Origin: Priestia aryabhattai B8W22
Lineage (GTDB): Bacteria > Bacillota > Bacilli > Bacillales > Bacillaceae_H
Direction: 5' to 3'
Assembly (NCBI RefSeq): GCF_000956595.1
Contig: NZ_JYOO01000002.1
Coordinates: 124,001 to 188,000, forward strand
Length of the DNA stretch: 64,000 nt
This document shows positions 28,222-36,196 of the stretch, in pieces. The notes beneath the pieces were generated by a model, which worked only from the letters and a program-made list of their open reading frames with translations, searched no databases and had not been told where the DNA came from. Position numbers and translations under genes: made by a program. Within the stretch, counting starts at the first letter, position 1, and the number at the start of each line of letters is the position of its first letter.

Positions 28222-29304
28222 TTACATTTTATTTTGAATGCGGTATACGTAAGCTAATATTTCAGCCACCGCTTTAAAAAACTCTTCTGGAACCGCATCC
28301 CCTACTTTGGTTTGATCAAAAAGCGCTCTTGCCAGCGGGCGGTTCTCTATCATGATAATTTCGTGACTTTTGGCAATTCCTTTAATCTTTTGAGCAATAA
28401 AATCTACGCCGCTGGCTACAACATAGGGAGCATCCATTTTTTCTTCATCATATTTTAAAGCAATGGCATAATGAGTAGGGTTTGTAATGACGACATCTGC
28501 TTTTGGAACTTCTTGCATCATGCGAGACATTGCCATTTCCCGCTGCTTTTGCTTTATTTTTGATTTGATTAGAGGATCTCCTTCAATGTTTTTATGTTCA
28601 TCTTTGATATCTTGCTTTGACATTCGAATATTTTTCTCGAAATCAAACTTTTGGTACAAATAATCAAGCAGCGATAAAAATAAAAGCATAAGCGAGGCCG
28701 CAAGCCCCATTTGAAAAACAAGCTTAGACAGAACAACCAGCGAGTCCCCTATACTTTTTTGAGATAAATTTAATACATCTTCTATGTGAATCCATAAGAT
28801 AAAAAACGTGACGGCTCCGATACACATAATTTTCAGCGTTGACTTGATTAGTTCTACCAGCGCTCTCACGGCAAAAATCCGTTTGGCTCCGCTAATAGGG
28901 TTAATCTTTTCTAACTTAGGCTGAAGGGACTCCGTGGAAAAAAGAATGCCAACCTGCATATAATTCGCTCCGAGCGCAGCAACAAAAGCTGCGAGCATGA
29001 CAGGACCCGCTGCAAGAGCAATTGAAGGAAGAAGATGCTTAAACATCGCAAATACGCGCTCTGCCGTCACTTCCTCAAGCATATACGTTTGAAAAGCTTC
29101 TCTTAACAGCTTCATCATTTGCTGTAAAAATTGTTTGGCTCCAAACAAAAAATAAAGAAAAACCATTAAAAGAATGAGCGCAGTGGTAACGTCTTGACTT
29201 TTAGCTATCTGTCCTTTTTTTCGAGAGTCCTGCTTTTTTTTAGGTGTAGCTTTTTCCGTTTTTTCTCCTGCAAAAAATTGCAAATCAACTTTTACTAAAA
29301 ACAA
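28222..29304 (-). CDS. flhB: Flagellar export switch protein FlhB
   Basis: 360-residue export gate protein that changes substrate class from rod/hook to filament. Four membrane segments lie at about 42-60, 98-118, 155-175 and 198-215. The cytoplasmic domain carries the autocleavage motif NPTH at 275-278, complete here. Begins with VDLQFFAGEKTEKATPKK. Start is TTG at 29304 behind GGAGGGGGG. It is the partner of FliK, whose C-terminal domain triggers the switch; the FliK in this operon has three such domains. Confidence 0.96.
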   Translation of the reverse strand: MFLVKVDLQFFAGEKTEKATPKKKQDSRKKGQIAKSQDVTTALILLMVFLYFLFGAKQFLQQMMKLLREAFQTYMLEEVTAERVFAMFKHLLPSIALAAGPVMLAAFVAALGANYMQVGILFSTESLQPKLEKINPISGAKRIFAVRALVELIKSTLKIMCIGAVTFFILWIHIEDVLNLSQKSIGDSLVVLSKLVFQMGLAASLMLLFLSLLDYLYQKFDFEKNIRMSKQDIKDEHKNIEGDPLIKSKIKQKQREMAMSRMMQEVPKADVVITNPTHYAIALKYDEEKMDAPYVVASGVDFIAQKIKGIAKSHEIIMIENRPLARALFDQTKVGDAVPEEFFKAVAEILAYVYRIQNKM

Positions 29305-29306
29305 AG

Positions 29307-30083
29307 CTACCCCCCTCCTAATATACGGATCATCGCGCGCATCGCTTCTATCATTTGTTCAAATATGATTTGCATCATATAAAACATGCTCCCCATCACT
29401 GCAATTAGTAAAATAAAGGCAACGATGATTTTCACGGGAAATCCCACTACGAAAATATTTAACTGCGGAACCGTTCTCGCAACGATGCCAAGCGCGATAT
29501 CGACTAAAAATAATGAACCAACCAAAGGCAAAGACATTTGAACAGCTACTAAAAACATCGATGAAAAAACAGTTATGATGTGTGTAGCAAATGCTTGGCT
29601 TCCCACAGGGAAAGCTACTTTGTCTAACGGAATAATTAAATAACTATTATAAATGCCATCTATTAATAAATGATGTCCATTGGTCGATAATAAAAATAAA
29701 AGAGCAAATACATATAAATATTGACCTAGTATCGGACTTTGCGCCCCTGTCTGCGGGTCTATTACATTGGCAATGGCAAACCCAATTTGAAAATCGATGA
29801 GACCTCCGGCAATTTGAATAGCCATAATAAATACATACGCAGTCAAACCAATAAACAACCCAACAGCACATTCTTTTACTACTAAAAGTACAAACTGTGC
29901 ATCTAACGAAACGACGGGTAAATCAATCGTTGTCGCAATAATGACGGATAGCGAGGCAGACAAACCTACCTTATGAACTGCGGGAATCGTTTTGTATGAA
30001 AATAGCGGAACCGTGATAAAAAAAGACGTTACCCGCACTAATACTAGTAAAAACGCGGGATAGGATAAGATCAACTGACTCAT
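29307..30083 (-). CDS. fliR: Flagellar export protein FliR
   Basis: 258-residue membrane protein of the export gate, part of the FliPQR pore. Six hydrophobic segments are visible across its length, with the conserved FQIGFAIANVIDPQTGAQSPILGQ loop near 97-120. Two bases separate it from the flhB start. ATG start. Confidence 0.95.
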   Translation of the reverse strand: MSQLILSYPAFLLVLVRVTSFFITVPLFSYKTIPAVHKVGLSASLSVIIATTIDLPVVSLDAQFVLLVVKECAVGLFIGLTAYVFIMAIQIAGGLIDFQIGFAIANVIDPQTGAQSPILGQYLYVFALLFLLSTNGHHLLIDGIYNSYLIIPLDKVAFPVGSQAFATHIITVFSSMFLVAVQMSLPLVGSLFLVDIALGIVARTVPQLNIFVVGFPVKIIVAFILLIAVMGSMFYMMQIIFEQMIEAMRAMIRILGGG

Positions 30084-30085
30084 AG

Positions 30086-30355
30086 CTATCCTACGTACCG
30101 ATACAGATTTGAAAAAATTTCATATGTAAATGAAATCATTTTCGATAACATCCACGGACCAAAAAATACAATCCCTACTAAGACCGCTACAATCTTAGGA
30201 ACAAAAGCAAGAGTTTGCTCTTGAATTTGGGTAGTTGCTTGAAAAATACTAATAATGAGCCCAACTACAAGGGCCAGCAGTAATAAAGGACCAGATACAA
30301 TTAAAATCGTATACACGCCTTTTTCTGCTAACGAAATGACAAATTCTCCATTCAT
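30086..30355 (-). CDS. fliQ: Flagellar export protein FliQ
   Basis: 89-residue protein with two long membrane hairpin segments (about 15-38 and 48-72), including the family pattern GLIISIFQATTQIQEQTLAFVPKI. Four copies assemble with FliP and FliR in the export pore. ATG start, directly between fliP and fliR. Confidence 0.95.
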   Translation of the reverse strand: MNGEFVISLAEKGVYTILIVSGPLLLLALVVGLIISIFQATTQIQEQTLAFVPKIVAVLVGIVFFGPWMLSKMISFTYEIFSNLYRYVG

Positions 30356-30365
30356 TGTCTATCAC

Positions 30366-31034
30366 CTATTGAAAACTTATTAATAATGATTTAACAACTA
30401 AATTCCAGCCGTCAACCAGTACAAATAGTAAAATTTTAAACGGGAGCGAAATCATAACAGGAGGAAGCATCATCATTCCCATAGACATCAGCACGCTTGC
30501 TATAATCATATCGATAATGAGAAAAGGAATAAAAATCATAAATCCAATTTGAAATGCCGTCTTTAGCTCACTGATCGCATAAGCTGGAACGAGCGCAGTT
30601 AAGGGAATATCTTGAACAGAGGATGGTTTATCTATATCCGCATATTCTAAAAAAAGAGCTAAATCTTTTTGTCTTGTATGAGCACTCATAAATTCTTTCA
30701 TCGGTTCAGCTGCTTTTTTATAGGCTTGATTCAACGTGATTTTTTCTTTTAAAAGCGGCTGAAGCGCCTGTTCATTTACCTGAGAAAAAGTTGGCGCCAT
30801 AATAAAAAATGTTAAAAACAGCGATAAACCAACTAATATTTGATTAGGAGGCATTTGCTGTGTCCCAAGCGACGTACGTACAAATGAAAGCACAATGACA
30901 ATTCGTGTAAAGCAGGTCATCATGATTAAAATTCCAGGAGCTACCGAAAACACCGTCAGCAGCAGCAAAAGCTGGACAGAAGTTGAAATATTTGTAGGAC
31001 TGCTTGAGTTAAAGAGATTCATCACTTCATTCAT
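30366..31034 (-). CDS. fliP: Flagellar export protein FliP
   Basis: 222-residue export pore subunit with four membrane segments. Signature stretches are IVIVLSFVRTSLGTQQMPPNQILVGLSLFLTFFIMAP (about 45-81) and the C-terminal GFMIFIPFLIIDMIIASVLMSMGMMMLPP. The protein lacks the long cleaved signal of E. coli FliP but starts with a short polar stretch, as in Bacillus. Its ATG overlaps the end of fliO by eight bases. Confidence 0.96.
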   Translation of the reverse strand: MNEVMNLFNSSSPTNISTSVQLLLLLTVFSVAPGILIMMTCFTRIVIVLSFVRTSLGTQQMPPNQILVGLSLFLTFFIMAPTFSQVNEQALQPLLKEKITLNQAYKKAAEPMKEFMSAHTRQKDLALFLEYADIDKPSSVQDIPLTALVPAYAISELKTAFQIGFMIFIPFLIIDMIIASVLMSMGMMMLPPVMISLPFKILLFVLVDGWNLVVKSLLISFQ

Positions 31035-31668
31035 CGTTCTTTTTGTTCCTTTCTAACTCTTTCAGTGCGTTTTGCCTTTTTATTTTCATTTCATTCATTT
31101 CTCGCTGAAAAAGCTGCTGAAAAGAATGACTAGATTTCTCTTCTTTTTTAGAAGTCAATTTTTCTAAAAAAGACGGTAGTACGACTTTATATTCGCCCTC
31201 GTTTTTCTGTTGTTCCTCATACTGCGTAAGCAGCTGCTGTTTCTCTTGCCCTGTAATTTCTGAAAGAAGCTGCACATTTTCACCGACTCCAATGATTAAA
31301 AGCTGATCTCCAACTTTGACTACTTGTACAGATTTGCTGCTTCCAACATTTGTACCGCCCAAGTTTTGTACTATTTTATTTTTTTGAAGCAGCCTTCCTT
31401 TTTTATTAACAAATTTTAAGAGCGCAAAAAGCAGCCCAATTACAAGTAAAAACGCGAATATCATCTTCACGATATCTCCAGCTGAAAGCGCGGGCGTCCC
31501 CTGGAGTTCAGTTTTTTCTTTTGAATCAGCACTCTCACTCTCTGCACACTTCTCCGTTTTTTCCAAACATTCTTTTACCGATGCAGATCCACTTTCTGCA
31601 TAGACGATTTGATTTGATCCTGCTAATACGCTTATCAACAGCGCAGCAATTACGAACTTTCGCAGCAA
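31027..31668 (-). CDS. fliO: Flagellar biosynthesis protein FliO (FliZ)
   Basis: 213 residues. N-terminal signal peptide (about 1-24, ending VYAES), an acidic Cys-containing extracellular stretch, a membrane segment near 67-87 (IVKMIFAFLLVIGLLFALLKF), then a cytoplasmic domain with QNLGGTNVGSSKSVQVVKVGDQLLIIGVGENVQLL, the FliO core, and a charged tail. FliO helps assemble the FliP ring. Named FliZ in B. subtilis. TTG start behind AGGTGG. Confidence 0.9.
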   Translation of the reverse strand: MLRKFVIAALLISVLAGSNQIVYAESGSASVKECLEKTEKCAESESADSKEKTELQGTPALSAGDIVKMIFAFLLVIGLLFALLKFVNKKGRLLQKNKIVQNLGGTNVGSSKSVQVVKVGDQLLIIGVGENVQLLSEITGQEKQQLLTQYEEQQKNEGEYKVVLPSFLEKLTSKKEEKSSHSFQQLFQREMNEMKIKRQNALKELERNKKNDE

Positions 31669-31731
31669 TGTCTGCCACCTCTTACTTCAACATAGTGTAA
31701 GATTAGCGGGAAAGTCCCGCCAATCTGTTGT

Positions 31732-32094
31732 TTATCCAATTGCTTTTGAAATTGCCTCTACTACACGATCTGCTTGAAACGGCTTAACGATAAAGTCTTT
31801 TGCCCCTGCTTGAATGGCATCAATCACCATTGCTTGCTGCCCCATGGCTGAACACATGATCACCTTAGCATCACTTTTTATGTTTTTAATTTCTTTTAAG
31901 GCCGTAATTCCGTCCATTTCAGGCATCGTAATATCCATTGTGACAAGATCTGGTGTATGCTCTTTAAATAACTCCACAGCCTGCTGGCCGTCTGCCGCTT
32001 CCGCTACTACTTCATATCCGTTTTTCGTTAAAATATCTTTGATCATCATGCGCATGAATGCAGCATCATCTACAATTAAAATTCGGTTTCCCAT
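31732..32094 (-). CDS. cheY: Chemotaxis response regulator CheY
   Basis: 120-residue single receiver domain. Phosphoacceptor Asp54 lies in VTMDITMPEMDG, the acidic pair is Asp9-Asp10, the switch Ser/Thr region is MCSAMG, and the conserved Lys is in FIVKPFQ. CheY-P binds FliM; in Bacillus it promotes counterclockwise rotation. Located between fliY and fliO. Confidence 0.97.
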   Translation of the reverse strand: MGNRILIVDDAAFMRMMIKDILTKNGYEVVAEAADGQQAVELFKEHTPDLVTMDITMPEMDGITALKEIKNIKSDAKVIMCSAMGQQAMVIDAIQAGAKDFIVKPFQADRVVEAISKAIG

Positions 32095-32115
32095 CTCTAC
32101 TCCTCCTAAAAATCA

Positions 32116-33246
32116 TTACTTTAGTTTGTTAATACGGTCTCTTTGACTAATAATATCAGTTACGCGAACGCCAAAATTCTCGTCAATGACGACCACTTCA
32201 CCTTTTGCAATTAATTTGCTATTAATCAAGATATCTACCGGTTCGCCTGCTAGTTTATCAAGTTCAATGATTGAACCAGAAGATAATGCTAAAATCTCTT
32301 GAACCGTTCGCTTAGTCCTTCCAAGCTCCACGGTAACTTGAAGCGGGATATCAAGCAGCATGTCTAAATTTCGTGAATCCCCTTGAGGAGAAGACACGTG
32401 CTCGAACTCTGAAAACGATGCGGGCTGAACATCAACTGGTACATGAACAGGTTCTGCCTGCTGTGTTTCTTCATGCTGTATGTATTCAGCTGCTGGCTGT
32501 TCTGTTTGCTTTTCGTTAAGATCTGATTCTTTTTCAATAGAAGCTGCCGTACCTTCTGCGCTTGGAACTAAGAGCTCTTCAACCAAACTTTTGGCAAAAG
32601 ATATCGATAAAAGCTGCATAATATTCGAATCGATTAATGTGCCTACCTTCAAATTAAAAGAGACTTTTACAAAGACGTCATCTTGTGGAATCAGCTCTGT
32701 ACCTTCTCCTTTTTGAATATTTAAAATATCTAAGCTCGGCGGAGAGATATCAATTTTCTTTTGAAATACCGTAGACATAGACGTCGCTGCAGAACCCATC
32801 ATTTGATTCATCGCTTCCTGCACTGCACTCAGCTTAATTTCATCCATGATTTCCGTCGGATTCTCACCCGTTCCACCAAGCATCAAATCTGAAATAACAG
32901 CTGCATCTTCATGTTTAATAACTAACAAATTCGTACCAGAAAAGCCTTCTGTATACTGAACTTGCACAGCGACATGAGGATTTGGAAATTCATCCGTCAG
33001 CTCTTCTTTATATACGAGCGATACAAACGGTGTGGTAATATCGACTTTTTGATTCAATAAAGCCGATAGCGCTGTTGCTGAACTGCCAAACGAAATATTT
33101 CCAATTTCGCCAAGCGCGTCTTTTTCCATTTCCGTAAAGTAATCGTCTACTTGACTTGACTTATTCGGCTCTGAAAACTCGTCAAGTGAAGAAGTTCCTT
33201 TTAACAACGCATCAATTTCATCTTGCGAAAGCATGTCATCGTTCAT
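32116..33246 (-). CDS. fliY: Flagellar motor switch phosphatase FliY
   Basis: 376 residues from ATG 33246. N-terminal CheY-P binding peptide MNDDMLSQDEIDALL; a CheC-like middle domain with two intact phosphatase motifs, E47..N50 (LGEIGNISFGSSA) and E144..N147 (VQEAMNQMMGSAA); a low-complexity acidic linker about 235-285; and a C-terminal FliN-type SpoA domain. It belongs to the C-ring and dephosphorylates CheY-P. With cheC absent from the operon, FliY is the only CheY-P phosphatase visible here. The start overlaps the fliM end by 11 bases. Confidence 0.95.
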   Translation of the reverse strand: MNDDMLSQDEIDALLKGTSSLDEFSEPNKSSQVDDYFTEMEKDALGEIGNISFGSSATALSALLNQKVDITTPFVSLVYKEELTDEFPNPHVAVQVQYTEGFSGTNLLVIKHEDAAVISDLMLGGTGENPTEIMDEIKLSAVQEAMNQMMGSAATSMSTVFQKKIDISPPSLDILNIQKGEGTELIPQDDVFVKVSFNLKVGTLIDSNIMQLLSISFAKSLVEELLVPSAEGTAASIEKESDLNEKQTEQPAAEYIQHEETQQAEPVHVPVDVQPASFSEFEHVSSPQGDSRNLDMLLDIPLQVTVELGRTKRTVQEILALSSGSIIELDKLAGEPVDILINSKLIAKGEVVVIDENFGVRVTDIISQRDRINKLK

Positions 33247-34237
33247 TCCTTTCGTTCCTCCTCTTAACATCATCTAGAATTTGCACAGCTACTTTTCGAC
33301 TGACTTTTCCAGGCTGTGCAATAAATTTAGGTTGTTCTCCGACGTAAATAGTTAACGGATTATGAACGCTTGTTTGCAGTCGAATAACATCTCCTGCATC
33401 TAATGCTAGGAAATCTTCAATTGAAATATCCGCTTTTCCTAGCTCGGCTACAACCTGCAATTCCGCATCATTAATTTGTTCCTTTAGCTGCTCAACCTCT
33501 TCTACATTAGGTTCTTTTTTCGAAGATTGCATCCAGTAATGAACGGACAGTTTGGACACGATAGGCTCAAGCGTCACGTGCGGAATACATAGATTGATCA
33601 TGCCCGTTTCATCTCCAATTTGTACGTTTAATGAAATGACGATGACAATTTCATTTGGTGAAATCACCTGCAAAAACTGAGGGTTGACTTCAAACTCTGA
33701 TGTTTCAGGTTCAATTTCCGCAATAGAACTCCAAGCTTCTCTCATACTATCTAACGTTTTCTCTAACAAGTTTCGAACCAAGCTCGTTTCAATTTCCGTT
33801 AAGTTACTAATTTTCCCACCGCTCTCACCTTGTCCCCCGAGCAAGCGGTCAAGCATCGCATAGGCAATGTTCGGGTTGACTTCCATAATGATATGCCCTT
33901 CTAAAGGAGGGACAGCTATCACATTTAAGATGGTTACTTTCGGAACAGAGCGAATGAACTCCTCATACGGAATTTGATCCACTGATACAACGGACACTTG
34001 TACAACGTTACGAAGCTGCGCCGAAAAGACGTTGATTAGCATGCGCGCATAATTTTCATGAATTCGCGTCAAACTGCGAATCTGATCTTTTGAAAAACGC
34101 AGCGCGCGTTTAAAATCATATGTACGAATGCGCTGTTTTTTATTTTCCTTTTTTAGCTCATCCGCATCCATCTCTCCGGTTGATAACGCGGATAATAGGG
34201 CATCAATTTCATTTTGTGATAATACATCCCCAGCCAC
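33236..34237 (-). CDS. fliM: Flagellar motor switch protein FliM
   Basis: 333 residues. N-terminal CheY-P binding motif VLSQNEIDALLSAL (about 5-18), middle CheC-like domain without phosphatase residues, including the GGXG-type loop RLLGGQGE (about 129-136), and C-terminal SpoA domain (about 250-325). GTG start behind GGGAGGG. Part of the C-ring with FliG and FliY. Confidence 0.96.
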   Translation of the reverse strand: MAGDVLSQNEIDALLSALSTGEMDADELKKENKKQRIRTYDFKRALRFSKDQIRSLTRIHENYARMLINVFSAQLRNVVQVSVVSVDQIPYEEFIRSVPKVTILNVIAVPPLEGHIIMEVNPNIAYAMLDRLLGGQGESGGKISNLTEIETSLVRNLLEKTLDSMREAWSSIAEIEPETSEFEVNPQFLQVISPNEIVIVISLNVQIGDETGMINLCIPHVTLEPIVSKLSVHYWMQSSKKEPNVEEVEQLKEQINDAELQVVAELGKADISIEDFLALDAGDVIRLQTSVHNPLTIYVGEQPKFIAQPGKVSRKVAVQILDDVKRRNERNER

Positions 34238-34258
34238 TAGCTTCCCTCCCTTTTTTCT

Positions 34259-34690
34259 TTACTGCAACACTTTAGACGTTGTATAAATTTTAACAACATG
34301 TCCGTTTTCCATTAATTGATCAATTTGCTTTGCAATATCTGTTTCTAACGTGCTGAGTCCTTGCGTTCCTTCAAAATCTTGAGCACTCATATCTGAGAGC
34401 CTTTTGATAATAATGTCTCTTACTTGAAAGTCTCTTTTTTGAAGCTCTGCTGCCGCTTTTTTACTATCCATTTGAATTTTAAAGGAGATGCTGATGTAGT
34501 TATTGCTTTTTAAATTGGTTTTAATATCCGTTACATCTACAGAAGCTTTAATCACATCGTCGATAGATGGACCTTTTTCAGTACCTGCCTGCTCCGTATA
34601 CTTTAACGTCACAATAACTGCAATGCTTCCTATTAAAGTAAGAGAAAGCAGGATAATAATCATCTTACTAATTAGCTTATTTTTGAACAC
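34259..34690 (-). CDS. fliL: Flagellar basal body protein FliL
   Basis: 143 residues. One N-terminal membrane segment (about 10-28, MIIILLSLTLIGSIAVIVTL) and an extracytoplasmic stomatin-like domain with VDVTDIKTNLKSNNYISISFKIQMDS and RDIIIKRLSDMSAQDFEGTQGL. It supports stator function. GTG start behind ACGGAGGAA. Sits three bases after flbD. Confidence 0.93.
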   Translation of the reverse strand: MFKNKLISKMIIILLSLTLIGSIAVIVTLKYTEQAGTEKGPSIDDVIKASVDVTDIKTNLKSNNYISISFKIQMDSKKAAAELQKRDFQVRDIIIKRLSDMSAQDFEGTQGLSTLETDIAKQIDQLMENGHVVKIYTTSKVLQ

Positions 34691-34693
34691 ACT

Positions 34694-34903
34694 TTATTCC
34701 TCCGTCGTTTGCTGCAGTCCTAATACGTTAATTCGCTGATAATAACTCGTCACTTTCTCATTCACTTCTTCAACTGAATCCTTTACCACTAGCTTTTTGT
34801 TATTTGTTAGCGTAATAGTTGTATCGGGAAATGCCTCAACCTGCTCGATGTAAAGAGCATTTAACGTAAATGTTTTGCCGTTTAGCCTCGTTAAAGTTAT
34901 CAT
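34694..34903 (-). CDS. swrD: FlbD/SwrD family protein
   Basis: Small protein of 69 residues from ATG 34903 (MITLTRLNGKTFTLNALYIEQVEAFPDTTITLTN), the FlbD family pattern. In B. subtilis SwrD raises flagellar motor torque. A TTG two codons earlier (34909) is possible. No clear ribosome binding site precedes either start; instead GGAGTA-N5-TACTCC (34912-34928) forms a small hairpin that would hide the only GGAG. Confidence 0.88.
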   Translation of the reverse strand: MITLTRLNGKTFTLNALYIEQVEAFPDTTITLTNNKKLVVKDSVEEVNEKVTSYYQRINVLGLQQTTEE

Positions 34904-34938
34904 AATCAACCGGAGTAATACCTACTCCTTCCTCCCGC

Positions 34939-35733
34939 CTATCGTTTTAGATTCACTAATTCTTGCAGTATTTCATCGGATGTTGTGATAATTCTTGTAT
35001 TCGCTTGAAATCCGCGCTGTGCAACAATCATGTCCGTGAATTCTTCCGATAAATCAACGTTAGACATTTCAAGGGCGCTTGAGACGAAGGTTCCTGTACC
35101 GTTGGCTCCTGGAGCTCCTAGCAAAGGATTTCCTGAGTTTACGCTTTGAGCAAATAAATTTCCTCCTGCCTTTTGGAGTCCTTCATTATTTGCAAATTTA
35201 GCAAGTTCAATTGTTGGTGTATTTGGAGTTATGTTTCCGTTAGCATCTGTGATATTAACCTTCCCATTTGCTCCTATACTGTAGCTCTTACTTGTTGAAG
35301 GAATATTAATATTCCCTCCTCCAGTTTTTTGTACGTACAGTCCATCACCCGTTACCAAATTACCGCTGCTATCCAAATAAAAATTCCCTGCCCTTGTGTA
35401 ATAATTTGTGCTTCCATCATTTACAACAAAATATCCATCCCCAGCAATAGCTAAATCAAGCGGACGCCCCGTTGACTGAATGCTTCCTGCCGTTTGAACT
35501 GTATCAATCGTGCCAATCTGTGAACCTAATCCAACTTGTTTAGCATTAACACCTCCACGGTTCCCCGCCGGTGCCGTCGCTCCTGCTACCTGCTGACTTA
35601 CTAAATCTTGAAACGTTGTACGTCCTTTTTTATAGCCGTATGTATTAACATTGGCAATGTTATTTCCTAGGACATCTAATTTAGTTTGAAAATTTTTCAT
35701 GCCGCTGATTCCTGAATACATCGAACGTAACAT
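34939..35733 (-). CDS. flgE: Flagellar hook protein FlgE (often called FlgG in Bacillus)
   Basis: 264 residues. N-terminal rod/hook motif MLRSMYSGISGMKNFQTKLDVLGNNIANVNTYGYKKGRTTFQD and C-terminal FlgE/FlgG motif LSEEFTDMIVAQRGFQANTRIITTSDEILQELVNLKR, with the F-type middle domain GRPLDLAIAGDGYFVV. Located after the hook cap gene flgD, where Bacillus carries its hook gene; the name flgG in older annotation is a similarity-based label. ATG start behind AGGAGTG. One of the substrates whose length is controlled by FliK. Confidence 0.9.
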   Translation of the reverse strand: MLRSMYSGISGMKNFQTKLDVLGNNIANVNTYGYKKGRTTFQDLVSQQVAGATAPAGNRGGVNAKQVGLGSQIGTIDTVQTAGSIQSTGRPLDLAIAGDGYFVVNDGSTNYYTRAGNFYLDSSGNLVTGDGLYVQKTGGGNINIPSTSKSYSIGANGKVNITDANGNITPNTPTIELAKFANNEGLQKAGGNLFAQSVNSGNPLLGAPGANGTGTFVSSALEMSNVDLSEEFTDMIVAQRGFQANTRIITTSDEILQELVNLKR

Positions 35734-35758
35734 AAAATCACTCCTTAAATTTGGTTGG

Positions 35759-36187
35759 TTAACTGCTTACTTCTAAGATATCGTTTAGCGAAAGTATCGT
35801 ATGATTTTCATCGTTGATCGTAAACGATATCTCATTGTTTTTGACGGATGCTGTTGAAATGACTCCTTGCTTTTTATTTCCTTCTTCATCTAACCATGCA
35901 GCGGTTTTACCAATTAATTCGCTTCCTTTTAAAATAGGAGAAGCCTGAGACTGCGTTACAAACGTATTGAGCGATGTGCTCATATTTGTCATTTGTTCAA
36001 GAGATGAAAACTGAGCCATTTGAGCAATAAAGTCTTTGTCTTCCATTGGATTCATTGGATCTTGATTTTGAAGCTGAGCAATCAAAAGCTTCAAAAAGTC
36101 ATCTTTGCCAAGCGAGCTGTTTCCCGTTTGCTTCACTTGTGTGTCCCTATTGCTTAAATACAAATCAGACGTAATTTCATTTGTCAT
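35759..36187 (-). CDS. flgD: Flagellar hook cap/scaffold protein FlgD
   Basis: 142 residues from ATG 36187 (AGGTGATAACA upstream). The N-terminal FlgD signature [44 protein letters not shown] is complete (about 26-69). The C-terminal domain is short, with a single small beta module, as in B. subtilis. FlgD caps the growing hook. An in-frame GTG at 36196 is a weaker start choice. Confidence 0.94.
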   Translation of the reverse strand: MTNEITSDLYLSNRDTQVKQTGNSSLGKDDFLKLLIAQLQNQDPMNPMEDKDFIAQMAQFSSLEQMTNMSTSLNTFVTQSQASPILKGSELIGKTAAWLDEEGNKKQGVISTASVKNNEISFTINDENHTILSLNDILEVSS

Positions 36188-36196
36188 TGTTATCAC

